46,595 bases of DNA, taken from the NCBI GenBank assembly GCA_903845195.1, contig CAIMWO010000015.1, forward strand, positions 1 through 46,595. The letters run 5' to 3'. Both the position numbers and the translations under genes were made by a program. The notes under the pieces were generated by a model. That model made no database searches, was not told the DNA's origin, and worked only from the letters and a program-made list of their open reading frames with translations. This stretch comes from an uncultured Phycisphaerales bacterium. GTDB lineage: Bacteria; Planctomycetota; Phycisphaerae; WQYP01. This document shows, piece after piece, positions 18,129 through 26,303 of the stretch (position 1 is the stretch's first letter; every line of letters begins with the position of its first letter).

Positions 18129-18157
18129 GGTCACGCTCGCGGCAGGGGAGACGGATT

Positions 18158-18241
18158 TTCACCACAGAGACACAGAGTGGCGGAGGACGCACAGAGGCGA
18201 TGGAGGGATTTTAACCACGAAGCCGCGAAGACACGAAGGGA
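18158..18241. repeat. Two dispersed CAC-AG repeats in tandem
   Basis: TTCACCACAGAGACACAGAG at 18158-18177 with a weaker extension (GACGCACAGAGG), then TTAACCACGAAGCCGCGAAG plus ACACGAAGGG at about 18210-18240. They fill the space between the DUF58 gene and the PIN remnant. Confidence 0.6.
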
Positions 18242-18243
18242 AA

Positions 18244-18631
18244 TTAGTAGGGGCGGAGGACTTTGAGACCTTTGAAGAGGCGGAAGTGGCGGTCATTGAC
18301 GGTGACCACCGCGAGGTTGAGGCGGAGCGCGGTAGCGGCGATGAGACAATCGGGCAAATCCACATCATACGAAAGGTGTAGCTGGCCCAGAAGATCCAGA
18401 GTTGGAAGCCAGTCCTGCAGGTGTTGGGTACTCGACAGCAAATGGGCGAAGAAAGCGGCGAAGGCGAAAAAGCTCACGAGCATCGCGTGTTCCGACGATG
18501 ACCTCGGCAAACGTTGCGGAATGAATTCCGGGAGTTCCCGAGGTGAGTAACTCATTGATGTACACCAAGGCGCGTGGGTGATCGTTGGTTGCATCAATGA
18601 TAATGGACGAATCAATGAGAAGATCAGGCAT
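18244..18631 (-). pseudogene. PIN-domain (VapC-like) toxin, frameshifted
   Basis: The first frame from the ATG at 18631 reads MPDLLIDSSIIIDATNDHPR...SATFAEVIVGTRDARELFRL, which contains the first PIN acidic residues. It ends early at 18365. The C-terminal half continues in another frame: LQDWLPTLDLLGQLHLS, then YDVDLPDCLIAATALRLNL and AVVTVNDRHFRLFKGLKV down to 18244. The switch lies near 18414-18430 and is explained by one lost or gained base. Together the halves make a PIN ribonuclease of ordinary length (about 128 residues). The start overlaps the antitoxin gene by 8 bases. A sequencing error is the alternative to a true mutation. Confidence 0.75.
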
Positions 18632-18908
18632 GCGTGCTGCGCCCCATCACACGACGGCGGAGGATCTTGGATGCGGCGACGGAGTCTTTTGGCAAATCTG
18701 TGCGATCTTTCCACATGCCCGCAATGGCGCGAAGGGCGGGATGGAGTTTTCGCCGATCGACAGGTGATTTTGAGATGGCCGTTGAAGTGGTATTTTTACG
18801 TCGGGTGCGGGCGGGGGTGCGTAGCGACCGGATCATTTGCAGGGCCTGCTGCCGTTTCTTGGTGGGGAGAGTTGAGACTTCTCGCGTGATTTGGTCAAGA
18901 ATGGTCAT
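18624..18908 (-). CDS. VapB-like antitoxin
   Basis: A 94-residue protein beginning MTILDQITREVSTLPTKKRQ, a short amphipathic segment usual in antitoxins paired with PIN toxins. A basic middle (RTPARTRRKN) and HPALRAIAGMWKDRTDLPKD near the end follow, the latter a common toxin-binding tail. AAGGAG lies about 7 bases before the ATG. It overlaps the PIN gene by 8 bases and the preceding zinc-ribbon gene by 14, so it is translationally coupled on both sides. The antitoxin frame is intact although its toxin is broken. Confidence 0.7.
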   Translation of the reverse strand: MTILDQITREVSTLPTKKRQQALQMIRSLRTPARTRRKNTTSTAISKSPVDRRKLHPALRAIAGMWKDRTDLPKDSVAASKILRRRVMGRSTHA

Positions 18909-19509
18909 GGGGTGCTCCTTTCTCGGCAATTATTGTAGCAGATTTTGTGGGGATGAGAGTACCACACTCGGGGCACTTGTCGCCGGGGTGGTGGGCGCGG
19001 AGGTCGTATGAGCAGATAGGGCATGCGGTTTCAAGCGTTCGTCGTCTTCTTAGCAGCGCCAGGACTATATCCAAGAGCGGCCAGATACAAAGCAATGCGA
19101 AAGGATACCAGAGTGGAAGAACGAAACCAGTCTCGCCAGGAATCTCAAAACCAAGCATGCTGGGGGGAGTTGGTGGTGAACTGTAATAAGTTACGCCCGC
19201 AAAGGAGTGTTCCTTGGTCGCGCGCCTGGGAACGGCGGAATAAGAACGGGTTGGGTTTGGCTCGACTGTGTTGTAATCCCAGAAGAAAGCTGCCGGTGCA
19301 ACGGTCGAGCCTTCATACCAGAAGCTGCACCAACTGAACGTGCCACGCGAGATCACAATGTATCTACCTTCCATCGTGGTAGGTGAATAGGCATAGTGCA
19401 GGTCGTCCTCAATGAAGCAGGATCGAGTGATCACGATCAACAGCATCACGGCTGCCACCGCCAATGTGATTCGAAGACTGGACGAAACATAATTGCGGAG
19501 TGCAGTCAT
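18895..19509 (-). CDS. Membrane protein with C-terminal zinc ribbon
   Basis: A 204-residue protein with a membrane segment near the N-terminus (ITLAVAAVMLLIVITRS) and a second at about residues 133-152 (FVLPLWYPFALLCIWPLLDI). Between them lies an exposed domain with no recognised fold. The cytosolic C-terminus carries CPICSYDLRAHHPGDKCPEC, a four-cysteine zinc ribbon of a type seen in very many planctomycete membrane proteins. The ATG at 19509 is used, 4 bases after the recG stop, with GGGGTGAT just upstream. Function unknown. It is probably co-transcribed with recG. Confidence 0.7.
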   Translation of the reverse strand: MTALRNYVSSSLRITLAVAAVMLLIVITRSCFIEDDLHYAYSPTTMEGRYIVISRGTFSWCSFWYEGSTVAPAAFFWDYNTVEPNPTRSYSAVPRRATKEHSFAGVTYYSSPPTPPSMLGFEIPGETGFVLPLWYPFALLCIWPLLDIVLALLRRRRTLETACPICSYDLRAHHPGDKCPECGTLIPTKSATIIAEKGAPHDHS

Positions 19510-19513
19510 GCCA

Positions 19514-21754
19514 TCACCCCACATCCGCAAGCGTGATAGTGTCGGCGAACTTGGTGAGCACTTCGGTGCGGAGTTGGGCGTGGGTGGGGTCGAGAAGGCG
19601 GGGGTCTGCGGCGATGAGGTGGAAGGCATCGCGGCGGCTCATGGGGAGCAGGTGAGGGTCGAACAGCAGGTCGGCGAAGTGGAAGTCGGTGGCGCCGGAC
19701 TGGGCCGTGCCGAGGAGTTGGCCCATGCCGCGGAGTTTCAGGTCTTCCTCGGCAATCTTGAAGCCGGAGGAATGTTTGACCATGGCCTGCAGGCGGGAGA
19801 CGGAGTCGTCGGTGGACTGGTCACCGAGCAGGATGCAGTAAGACTGCTTCTTTCCCCGGCCGACGCGGCCGCGGAGCTGGTGAAGCTGCGACAGGCCAAA
19901 GCGGTCGGCGTGTTCGATGACCATGAGAGTGGCGTTGGCGACGTCGACGCCCACTTCGATGACGGTGGTGGCGACGAGGGCGTCGAGGAGATGCTGGCGG
20001 AAGCGTTCCATGATGTGCTGGCGGGTGTCGGCGTTCATGCGGCCATGGATGAGGCCGACGCGGAAATCCTTGAGCCAGTCGGATTGCAGCTCCTTTTGCG
20101 TGGTGATGACGGAGCGAAGTGAATTCTGAATTCTGAATTCTGAATTCTGAATTGGGTCCAGTGGTATTTGAGGGTCGGTTTCATCGATGGCGGGCAAGAC
20201 GATGAAGGCCTGGTCTCCGCCTTTAAGTTTCGTGGCGACCCAGCGGTAGACCTCTTCGCGCATCGATGCGGGCGTGGCCTTGGTGTGGATGGGTTGGCGG
20301 CCGGGGGGGAGTTCGTCGATGACGGAGACATCGAGGTCGCCGAAGGCGGTCATGGCGAGCGTGCGGGGGATGGGAGTGGCGGTCATGACGAGGATGTGCG
20401 GAGTGATGCCGGAGTGTGCGGGCTTGGTGCGGATGGCGGAGCGTTGTTCGACGCCGAACTTGTGTTGTTCGTCGATGACGACGAGGGCCAGCGACTTGAA
20501 TTGGACGTTTTCCGAGAGCAGGGCGTGCGTGCCGACCACGAGACCTACATCACCTTCGGCGATTTGTCTTTGGACCACGGCTTTTTCCTTCGGCGGCATG
20601 GAGCCCGTGAGCAGGGCGATCTTGACCTTCTTTTCCGCGAGTAGGTTTTGCAGCGTGATGAAGTGTTGTTCGGCAAGGATTTCGGTGGGGGCCATCAGAG
20701 CGGCCTGATGGCCGCGGAATTCTGAATTCTGAATTCTGAATTCTGAATTGATCCCCGTCCCTTTTTCTGAAACTGATGAATTTTTGGTGGCGACTGCGGC
20801 GAGCATGGCGTAGAGGGCGACGACGGTTTTGCCGCTGCCGACGTCGCCTTGCAGAAGGCGGTTCATGGGCTTGGAGCCGGCGAGGTCTTTGCGGATGGAT
20901 TCGATCACGCGGTTTTGGGCCGGCGTCAGGTTGAACGGGAGCAGGGCGCGGATGCGGGCATCCACCCTGTCATCGACGCGCAGCGGGACGGCGGGCGTGG
21001 CGTTGCGGTGGTGATAGCGCTTGATCGCGACTGCCGACTGGTGCAGGAAGAATTCGTGATAGGCAAGCGTGCGGCGGGCGGTGATGTGATCGTTTTTGCT
21101 AGCGGGATGATGGATTTTGAGAATCGCGTCGCGGCGGGTGAAGAAGTTGCGTTCCTTGAGGAAGTCTGCCGCGAACCATTCGGGAACCTGCGGGAGAAGC
21201 GTATCGATCTGGCGGCGAATGAGCTTGGCGATGGCCTGACTGCTGATGTCGGTGCCGGCGGGATAGACGGGTTCGATGCGGCTGCCGGGGGGAGCAGCGG
21301 ATTCCGGCGATTCGCCAGCGGGAGAGGCGGCCAGAGGTTCCCATTGGGGCTGCATGATCTGCGGGCGATCGCGATAGACCGTGACTTTGCCGGTGACGCG
21401 GATATGCATGCCGGGCTGGAGTCTGCTTTCCAGGCCGTAGAGGTTGAACCAGGTGAGCACGCATTTGGTTCCCGCGGCATCCTCGAGCAGGGCTTCAAAG
21501 CGGCGGGGACGGCGCGGAATGAGGCGGGTCTGGAGCAGCGTGCCAGTGATGGTGGCCAGCGTACCGGGGGCAAGGGTGCTGATGGGGGCTTCTTCGACGA
21601 CGGTGAGGTAATCGCGGGGGTAGTAGAAGAGGAGGTCGCCGCAAGTGGTGATGTTGAGGGCAGCCAGTTGGGCGGCGCGGGCCGGACCGACGCCTTTGGC
21701 GTATTGGATCGGTGTGGCGAGGGTGAGGGGAGGATTCTCTGGCATGGTGATCAT
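19514..21754 (-). CDS. recG: ATP-dependent DNA helicase RecG
   Basis: Branch-migrating helicase that regresses stalled forks. It has the N-terminal wedge domain, then GDVGSGKT (motif I), APTEILAEQH (Ia), VIDEQHKFGV (II), MTATPIPRTLA (III), GLIHGRM, TTVIEVGVDV and QLHQLRGRVGRG (VI). At 746 residues it is longer than E. coli RecG (693). Part of the excess is two insertions translated from identical heptamer arrays: INSEFRIQNSEFR between motifs I and Ia, and IQNSEFRIQNS before GLIHGRM. Both keep the frame open. The first adjoins a non-conserved NSSVSEKGTG stretch. Start taken as the ATG at 21754; the ribosome site is weak and TTG 21781 or ATG 21745 are possible. Confidence 0.93.
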   Translation of the reverse strand: MITMPENPPLTLATPIQYAKGVGPARAAQLAALNITTCGDLLFYYPRDYLTVVEEAPISTLAPGTLATITGTLLQTRLIPRRPRRFEALLEDAAGTKCVLTWFNLYGLESRLQPGMHIRVTGKVTVYRDRPQIMQPQWEPLAASPAGESPESAAPPGSRIEPVYPAGTDISSQAIAKLIRRQIDTLLPQVPEWFAADFLKERNFFTRRDAILKIHHPASKNDHITARRTLAYHEFFLHQSAVAIKRYHHRNATPAVPLRVDDRVDARIRALLPFNLTPAQNRVIESIRKDLAGSKPMNRLLQGDVGSGKTVVALYAMLAAVATKNSSVSEKGTGINSEFRIQNSEFRGHQAALMAPTEILAEQHFITLQNLLAEKKVKIALLTGSMPPKEKAVVQRQIAEGDVGLVVGTHALLSENVQFKSLALVVIDEQHKFGVEQRSAIRTKPAHSGITPHILVMTATPIPRTLAMTAFGDLDVSVIDELPPGRQPIHTKATPASMREEVYRWVATKLKGGDQAFIVLPAIDETDPQIPLDPIQNSEFRIQNSLRSVITTQKELQSDWLKDFRVGLIHGRMNADTRQHIMERFRQHLLDALVATTVIEVGVDVANATLMVIEHADRFGLSQLHQLRGRVGRGKKQSYCILLGDQSTDDSVSRLQAMVKHSSGFKIAEEDLKLRGMGQLLGTAQSGATDFHFADLLFDPHLLPMSRRDAFHLIAADPRLLDPTHAQLRTEVLTKFADTITLADVG
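20121..20154. repeat. Heptamer array (AATTCTG) inside recG, copy 1
   Basis: 34 bases made of four AATTCTG units plus AATTG. Base for base identical to 20717-20750. Read on the minus strand as IQNSEFRIQNS in RecG. Confidence 0.95.
20717..20750. repeat. Heptamer array (AATTCTG) inside recG, copy 2
   Basis: Identical 34-base array, translated in a different phase as INSEFRIQNSEF between helicase motifs I and Ia. Confidence 0.95.
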
Positions 21755-21786
21755 GATCGGAGATCGACGCCGGATGAGCAACGGCT

Positions 21787-22263
21787 TTACGGGTTTTGGT
21801 CGAGGGGATCGGCATAGGCGCCAGGGATGGAGTCGGGGATGGGGATGGCGCCGACGGTTTTCACGTAGAAGTCGGAAGGTCCAGCGGCGCCGATGATCGC
21901 ATAGCCGTAACCGAGGTGGAGAAGGCCTTCGAGGGCGGCCAGGAGCAGAGCGGTGCCGAGGCCTTGGCCGCGGAAGGCCGGATCGACGCCCGTCGGTCCG
22001 AAGTAGCCTTTGCGGGTGCAGTCATAGGCGGCAAAACCGATAATTTTCTTTTCGTGGATGGCGATGATGCAGGTTGCGGGCATCTGGCGGAAGGCGGAGG
22101 AGACTTCATCGGCCCAGCCGCGCGTGAAGTGCTTCTCGATGAAACCGCGGAGGAGGGATATTTCGAAGGTGTTTGCGTGGCGAAGGGTGATACCGGCGCC
22201 GCGAAGTTTTTCGACCAGCGGTGTGGATGCGGGCAAACGATATAGGGGGACGAGCATGTCCAT
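21787..22263 (-). CDS. GNAT-family N-acetyltransferase
   Basis: A 158-residue acetyltransferase. The acetyl-CoA motif A is GPTGVDPAFRGQGLGTALLLAAL (R-G-Q-G-L-G), preceded by the IIAIHEKKIIGFAAYD strand and followed by YGYAIIGAAGPSDFYVKTVGA. The substrate is unknown. It starts 36 bases after the purC stop and ends 32 bases before the recG start, so it is part of the same minus-strand run. The first ATG (22263) is used; an ATG two codons later is equally possible. Confidence 0.85.
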   Translation of the reverse strand: MDMLVPLYRLPASTPLVEKLRGAGITLRHANTFEISLLRGFIEKHFTRGWADEVSSAFRQMPATCIIAIHEKKIIGFAAYDCTRKGYFGPTGVDPAFRGQGLGTALLLAALEGLLHLGYGYAIIGAAGPSDFYVKTVGAIPIPDSIPGAYADPLDQNP

Positions 22264-22279
22264 GAGCGACTTTCAATAG

Positions 22280-22298
22280 AACCACGACGACACGAGGG
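22280..22298. repeat. Dispersed CAC-AG repeat, short copy
   Basis: AGAACCACGACGACACGAGG between purC and the GNAT gene, a single short member of the scattered ACCAC...ACAC family. Confidence 0.5.
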
Positions 22299-22299
22299 G

Positions 22300-23211
22300 C
22301 TAATTGCCGAATTTCCTGCCGGTGAGTTTCTCATAGGCTTCGACGTACTTGGCGCGGGTATTTTTCACCACATCATCGGGCAGCGTGGGTCCCGGCGGGG
22401 TTTTGTTCCAGCTCAGTGTTTCGAGGTAGTTGCGTACGTACTGTTTGTCGAAGCTCGGTTGGTCATGGCCGGGCTCGTAGACGTCGGCGGGCCAGAAGCG
22501 GGACGAGTCGGGGGTGAGGGCTTCGTCGATGAGGATGGGGGTGCGGCCGCCGTCGATATCGGGACGGGTGCCGAACTCGAACTTGGTGTCGGCGATGATG
22601 ATGCCGCGGGTGCGGGCGTAATCGGCTGCCTTCGTGTAGAGCAGGATGGAAAGATCGCGGGCCTTGGTCATCAGGTCTGTGCCGACCTGTGTGCAGGCGT
22701 CTTCGAAGGAGATCGGCTCATCGTGGCCGGCGTCGGCCTTGGTGCTGGGGGTGAAGATGGGGGCGGGCATTTTGTCGCACTGTTTCAGGCCGGGCGGAAG
22801 TTTGATGCCGGAGACGGTGGAGGTTTTCAGGTAATCCTTCCAGCCGCTGCCGGTGATGTAGCCGCGGACGATGCACTCGATGGGCATGACCTTGGATTTT
22901 TTGCCGATGATCGCGCGGCCCTTGAGCTGATCGGCGTACGGCTGGAGCGAGGCGGGGAACCCGGCGATATCGGCGGTGACGAGGTGGTGCTTGATGCCGG
23001 GGATTTGCTTCTGAAAGAAGTCGAACCAGAAATTCGAAAGCTGGGTGAGGATCGCGCCTTTGTCCGGGATGGGTGTGGGCATGATGACGTCAAAGGCGGA
23101 GATGCGGTCGCTGGCGACGAGCAGCAGCGTGTCGCCGAGATCGTAGACATCGCGTACCTTGCCGCGGCGAACCGGGAGATTGGGAATGGACGATTCGAGC
23201 AATGCGGGCAT
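22300..23211 (-). CDS. purC: Phosphoribosylaminoimidazole-succinocarboxamide synthase PurC
   Basis: ATP-dependent ligation of aspartate to CAIR, giving SAICAR in purine synthesis. Motifs: RRGKVRDVYDLGD at the start, LLVASDRISAFDVIMP, PIECIVRGYITGSGWKDY, DTKFEFG, and DEALTPDSSRFWPAD. Length 303 fits the longer yeast-like class (ADE1, 306) rather than the E. coli form (237). The ATG at 23211 begins MPALLESSIPNLPVRRGK. It appears to be first in the minus-strand run that continues to recG and the antitoxin pair. Confidence 0.95.
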   Translation of the reverse strand: MPALLESSIPNLPVRRGKVRDVYDLGDTLLLVASDRISAFDVIMPTPIPDKGAILTQLSNFWFDFFQKQIPGIKHHLVTADIAGFPASLQPYADQLKGRAIIGKKSKVMPIECIVRGYITGSGWKDYLKTSTVSGIKLPPGLKQCDKMPAPIFTPSTKADAGHDEPISFEDACTQVGTDLMTKARDLSILLYTKAADYARTRGIIIADTKFEFGTRPDIDGGRTPILIDEALTPDSSRFWPADVYEPGHDQPSFDKQYVRNYLETLSWNKTPPGPTLPDDVVKNTRAKYVEAYEKLTGRKFGN

Positions 23212-23321
23212 GCAATTGTTCCTTATTTATTTTCCCACAGATCAACGCCCGAGAGATTACCGGAGAAAGAGGGAATTGGCCACTGTAAGGCGGCCACTGG
23301 ATGACAACGCATCCGTTGGCG

Positions 23322-24359
23322 TTACTTCTGGGGGCGGTCGGCGCGATCATGGAGCAGCCGGGCCTGCGTTTCGAGTTGCACGGCGCGCGTCAATATGCGC
23401 CGGACGTTGATCAATTGGATCGATAGCAGGTCGTGATCGACGGCGGGCATGTCGGGTTCGAGTTTGAGCTGGGCGCTCAGCACGGCCGACGCGAACTGTG
23501 CCTGATCTTTGATTTCGAGGGCGTTCTGCGGGGTGATTCCGCTCATCGAGGAGTTCGTCGGTGCGTTATCCTCGCGCGATTGGGGGAAGTATGGCCGGAG
23601 CGGATCCATCGCCGGTGCGGTGGCGCCGCGCAGAATCCCGATGAAGGCGCGTTTTTCGATGGGACGCAGGTCCGCCACTTCGGCAATTCCGCGGCGGTAT
23701 CGTGGCGCGAGAACTTCCCAGCGGGTCTGAGCCATCCAGATGGAAAAAGGCAATTCTTTTTTCCGCAGCGCCAGTGCATTGAGCTTGGCGGGACCGTCCG
23801 GGTCGTCATGGAGGGCCGCTTCGATGGCGAGCATGGCGTCCAGCAGTGCGCGTTTGTCGCCTCCCCCATCAGCTGCCGAGACCGCCTCCCAGAGTTCCCG
23901 CTGTTGCCGGGGAAGTCGTGCGGGGTCATCGAACCCGCGGGCGACGGCGCTGGCCGCCAGTTCGTGGAGGAAGTCACGTTTCGGAGCAGCTTGGGAGGCA
24001 GTCGCCCGCGGCGTGGGGGATCGGGGTGTCTCGGCAGGAGGTGCGATGGCTGGTGGCGGCAGCGGCGCAGAGGCGACGGCGGTTGGATGCGTTGCAGGAT
24101 GAGTGGCAGGATGCGTGGCCGGAGTCGGCGTTTCCGGCGGCTTGGTCGATTCAATGCGCGCAATATCGCTGGCGTCGATGATGATCACGGCCTTGATGCC
24201 ATCGCTTTCCATGCGGAACCGGATGAAGTCCTGACCGCGAAGCGTGATGGTGCCGTGACGCGTGGAGCCATCGCGCAGCACGATGGTTTCGCCCAGCGCT
24301 GCAGTAGCGGAGAGCAGAAGAGCGGCTCCTGCGAAGATGGATCTGGCGTCGCGGGTCAT
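23322..24359 (-). CDS. Secreted protein of unknown function, proline-rich linker
   Basis: A 345-residue protein with a signal peptide (SIFAGAALLLSATAALG). The first mature segment (ETIVLRDGSTRHGTITLRGQ, then FIRFRM and VIIIDASDIARI) resembles the small beta domains that planctomycete exported proteins often carry. A T/H/P-rich linker follows (ATHPATHPATHPT), then a helical domain of about 200 residues with no recognised motif. I use the ATG at 24359. A candidate promoter ends only about 10 bases before this ATG, so the message may be nearly leaderless. It is divergent from the bactofilin gene. Confidence 0.6.
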   Translation of the reverse strand: MTRDARSIFAGAALLLSATAALGETIVLRDGSTRHGTITLRGQDFIRFRMESDGIKAVIIIDASDIARIESTKPPETPTPATHPATHPATHPTAVASAPLPPPAIAPPAETPRSPTPRATASQAAPKRDFLHELAASAVARGFDDPARLPRQQRELWEAVSAADGGGDKRALLDAMLAIEAALHDDPDGPAKLNALALRKKELPFSIWMAQTRWEVLAPRYRRGIAEVADLRPIEKRAFIGILRGATAPAMDPLRPYFPQSREDNAPTNSSMSGITPQNALEIKDQAQFASAVLSAQLKLEPDMPAVDHDLLSIQLINVRRILTRAVQLETQARLLHDRADRPQK

Positions 24360-24368
24360 GGGCCGATG

Positions 24369-24398
24369 ATTATAGTCATAGAATGGAACCGTGCGCAA
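24369..24398 (-). promoter_or_regulatory. Promoter with perfect -10, nearly leaderless
   Basis: Minus strand: TTGCGC (24398-24393), 18-base spacer, TATAAT (24374-24369). A start about 7 bases on falls near 24362, three bases from the ATG. Confidence 0.5.
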
Positions 24399-24506
24399 GC
24401 TTGAATATGTACGGAAATAGTCTGCCGCTGGACGATGTACCGATTAACGGCGTTTCTTGCGGCGGCCATGGAATGACCTCCGCCACGTCGAATAGAGGTA
24501 AAACTC

Positions 24507-25025
24507 ATGCCACTTTTCGGTAAACAGCACGTGCGGCTTCCGATGATGAACTGGTCGCAGGTGATTCCGCGTCCAGAGTCGCGAAACGCGCCGACGACGC
24601 GCGACATCGATTGCCCCTACTGCGGCGAAACACTGCGCGTGCCGCTGCGGGCGATCAATACGCGTTGCACGTCCTGCCACAAGCACCTGCGGCTCGAAGA
24701 TGTGGTGATTCGCGGGGATAGCCCTCTGACGCGGGTGACGACCTGCGGGATGATCCTCGTGGAGCCGTGTGCCCGCTTCTCGGGCGCGCTGCAGGGAGCC
24801 GAAGTGGTCATCGCCGGACGCGTGATGGGAACGGTCATCGGCACGCGTCATGTGGAAGTGACGGCGACGGGGAAGGTCGCCGGCACCATCGCAACGCGGG
24901 AACTGGTGGCGGACGATGGGGCGTTGATTGACGGGGAAATCAACATTTTGAACGCGGATAGCTCGATCACGACCCTGACCACTGGTGCCGATCACGCGCC
25001 GCCGAAGTACCGTCCGGGGGAATAA
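24507..25025 (+). CDS. Bactofilin with N-terminal zinc ribbon
   Basis: A 172-residue polymer-forming cytoskeletal protein. Residues about 34-60 form a zinc ribbon (CPYCGETLRVPLRAI then CTSCHKHL). The rest is the bactofilin beta-helix with its short hydrophobic rungs: GALQGAEVVIAGRVMGTVIG, VEVTATGKVAGTIATREL, DGALIDGEINIL. Bactofilins polymerise without nucleotide and organise cell shape or envelope enzymes. The ribbon could tether filaments to nucleic acid or protein; that is inference. GAGGT lies 8 bases before the ATG. The short tail GADHAPPKYRPGE is disordered. Confidence 0.85.
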   Translation: MPLFGKQHVRLPMMNWSQVIPRPESRNAPTTRDIDCPYCGETLRVPLRAINTRCTSCHKHLRLEDVVIRGDSPLTRVTTCGMILVEPCARFSGALQGAEVVIAGRVMGTVIGTRHVEVTATGKVAGTIATRELVADDGALIDGEINILNADSSITTLTTGADHAPPKYRPGE

Positions 25026-25061
25026 CGGATCCTCATGGAAACACGTTTCTCTTGATTTAAC

Positions 25062-25090
25062 TTGAGGATGCGATAAACCACGATTATAGT
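25062..25090 (+). promoter_or_regulatory. Candidate sigma-70-type promoter
   Basis: TTGAGG (25062-25067), 17-base spacer, TATAGT (25085-25090), about 83 bases before the ATG of the CX4CH protein. Confidence 0.5.
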
Positions 25091-25172
25091 TCGCGCAGAG
25101 GGTTGTGTTCGTAACTGACGGTAAAGGCGCGAGGGTCGCCGGATCCCGTCTCATTTCTCGTGAGGTGACAGC

Positions 25173-26222
25173 ATGAAACGTACGATGAACAATGGAACGA
25201 TGATCGCGGCCGCAGTGCTCTGCACGGCTTTGGGATTCGGCCTGGCAGGCGGCTGGGCTGTGGCTGCTGATACGGCGCCCGCGACGACGCCGGCGGCAGA
25301 TGCCCACGCGCAGGCGCTCGATCATTACAGCAAGGCCAGGGATCTCTACCAGAAGGAAAAGTTTGCCGAGGCCAATGCCGAGAACAACGCTGCACTGGCC
25401 CTGGATCCGAGCTTTGTCGAGGCCAAATCGCTCAAACGATTGCTGGCGGCAAAGCTGGGTATCAATACCGGTACGGGCGAAAACCCCGCGGAAACCGAGC
25501 CCAGCGGTCCGGAAGTCCCGGCGGCAAAGATCAAGTTGCTCTCGCCGGAGGCCATCTCCAAGATCCGTTTCATGGAACTGGGCGATAAGGAACCGGGCGT
25601 TCGCGGCAGCATTCCTGCGAAAACCATTGAGGATTTCTGGAACGACTATGTGAAGAAGGAATACAACAGCCCGACCCGCGAAGACCATGAGAAATTCATC
25701 AGTCCCAACAATATATCGGGACAGATCTACAAGATACGGGAGTCTCGGGACGCCAAGTATTTGGAGAAGGTGAAGATTACCAGCGATCCGGCGGATATGG
25801 TTGCGTTCCGGACCACGATTCAGCCCTACGTGCTGCAAAATTGTGCCACTGCCGCCTGCCATGGCGGGGGCCGCGCCACCGATTTCCGCCTGATCACCAA
25901 GCATGGCGGTCTACCCAGCATTGAGGAGACCTACACCAATTTCTACATTATGAGCAGTTACGTGGCCAAAGACGGCGGCAGGGTGATCAATCGGGACGAT
26001 CCCGTCAAATCGCTCTTTGTTCAGTACGGTTTGCCGAAGGAAGTGGCCAAGCTGCCGCACCCGGGAAATCTCAAGGAATTGCGTCCGCTGTTTCCCGATG
26101 AGAATGACAGCCGTTACAAGTCGCTGGTTGGGTGGGTTCGCACGCTGGCATTCCCGCTGCCGGAGTACGGCTTTACCTACGAGTTCGCCACCACCCGCCC
26201 GGCTGTAGCCCCGACGAAATGA
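25173..26222 (+). CDS. Exported TPR protein with CX4CH heme-like motif
   Basis: A 349-residue protein with signal peptide (MIAAAVLCTALGFGLAGGWAVAA cleaved near residue 32). A TPR-like repeat follows (ALDHYSKARDLYQKEKFAEA plus ENNAALALDPSFVEA). The second half contains IQPYVLQNCATAACHGGGRA: CATAACH is a C-x4-C-H motif, close to the CxxCH of cytochromes c and to the cytochrome-like PSCyt domains common in planctomycetes. The spacing resembles heme sites known from cytochrome c3. Heme attachment is possible but not shown, and no distal methionine is assigned. GTGAGGTGA lies 5 bases before the ATG. Confidence 0.7.
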   Translation: MKRTMNNGTMIAAAVLCTALGFGLAGGWAVAADTAPATTPAADAHAQALDHYSKARDLYQKEKFAEANAENNAALALDPSFVEAKSLKRLLAAKLGINTGTGENPAETEPSGPEVPAAKIKLLSPEAISKIRFMELGDKEPGVRGSIPAKTIEDFWNDYVKKEYNSPTREDHEKFISPNNISGQIYKIRESRDAKYLEKVKITSDPADMVAFRTTIQPYVLQNCATAACHGGGRATDFRLITKHGGLPSIEETYTNFYIMSSYVAKDGGRVINRDDPVKSLFVQYGLPKEVAKLPHPGNLKELRPLFPDENDSRYKSLVGWVRTLAFPLPEYGFTYEFATTRPAVAPTK

Positions 26223-26303
26223 TGGTGCGGAAAACTGAAGTAACGGCGTGAAGGGCTCTTGAATCCCGGGCGTGACAGCGAGCTTTTGAACGATGCTGTT
26301 GCG

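Noticed and set aside
20849..21817. 322-codon plus-strand frame across recG
   Set aside because: Shadow of the recG coding frame; no family features.
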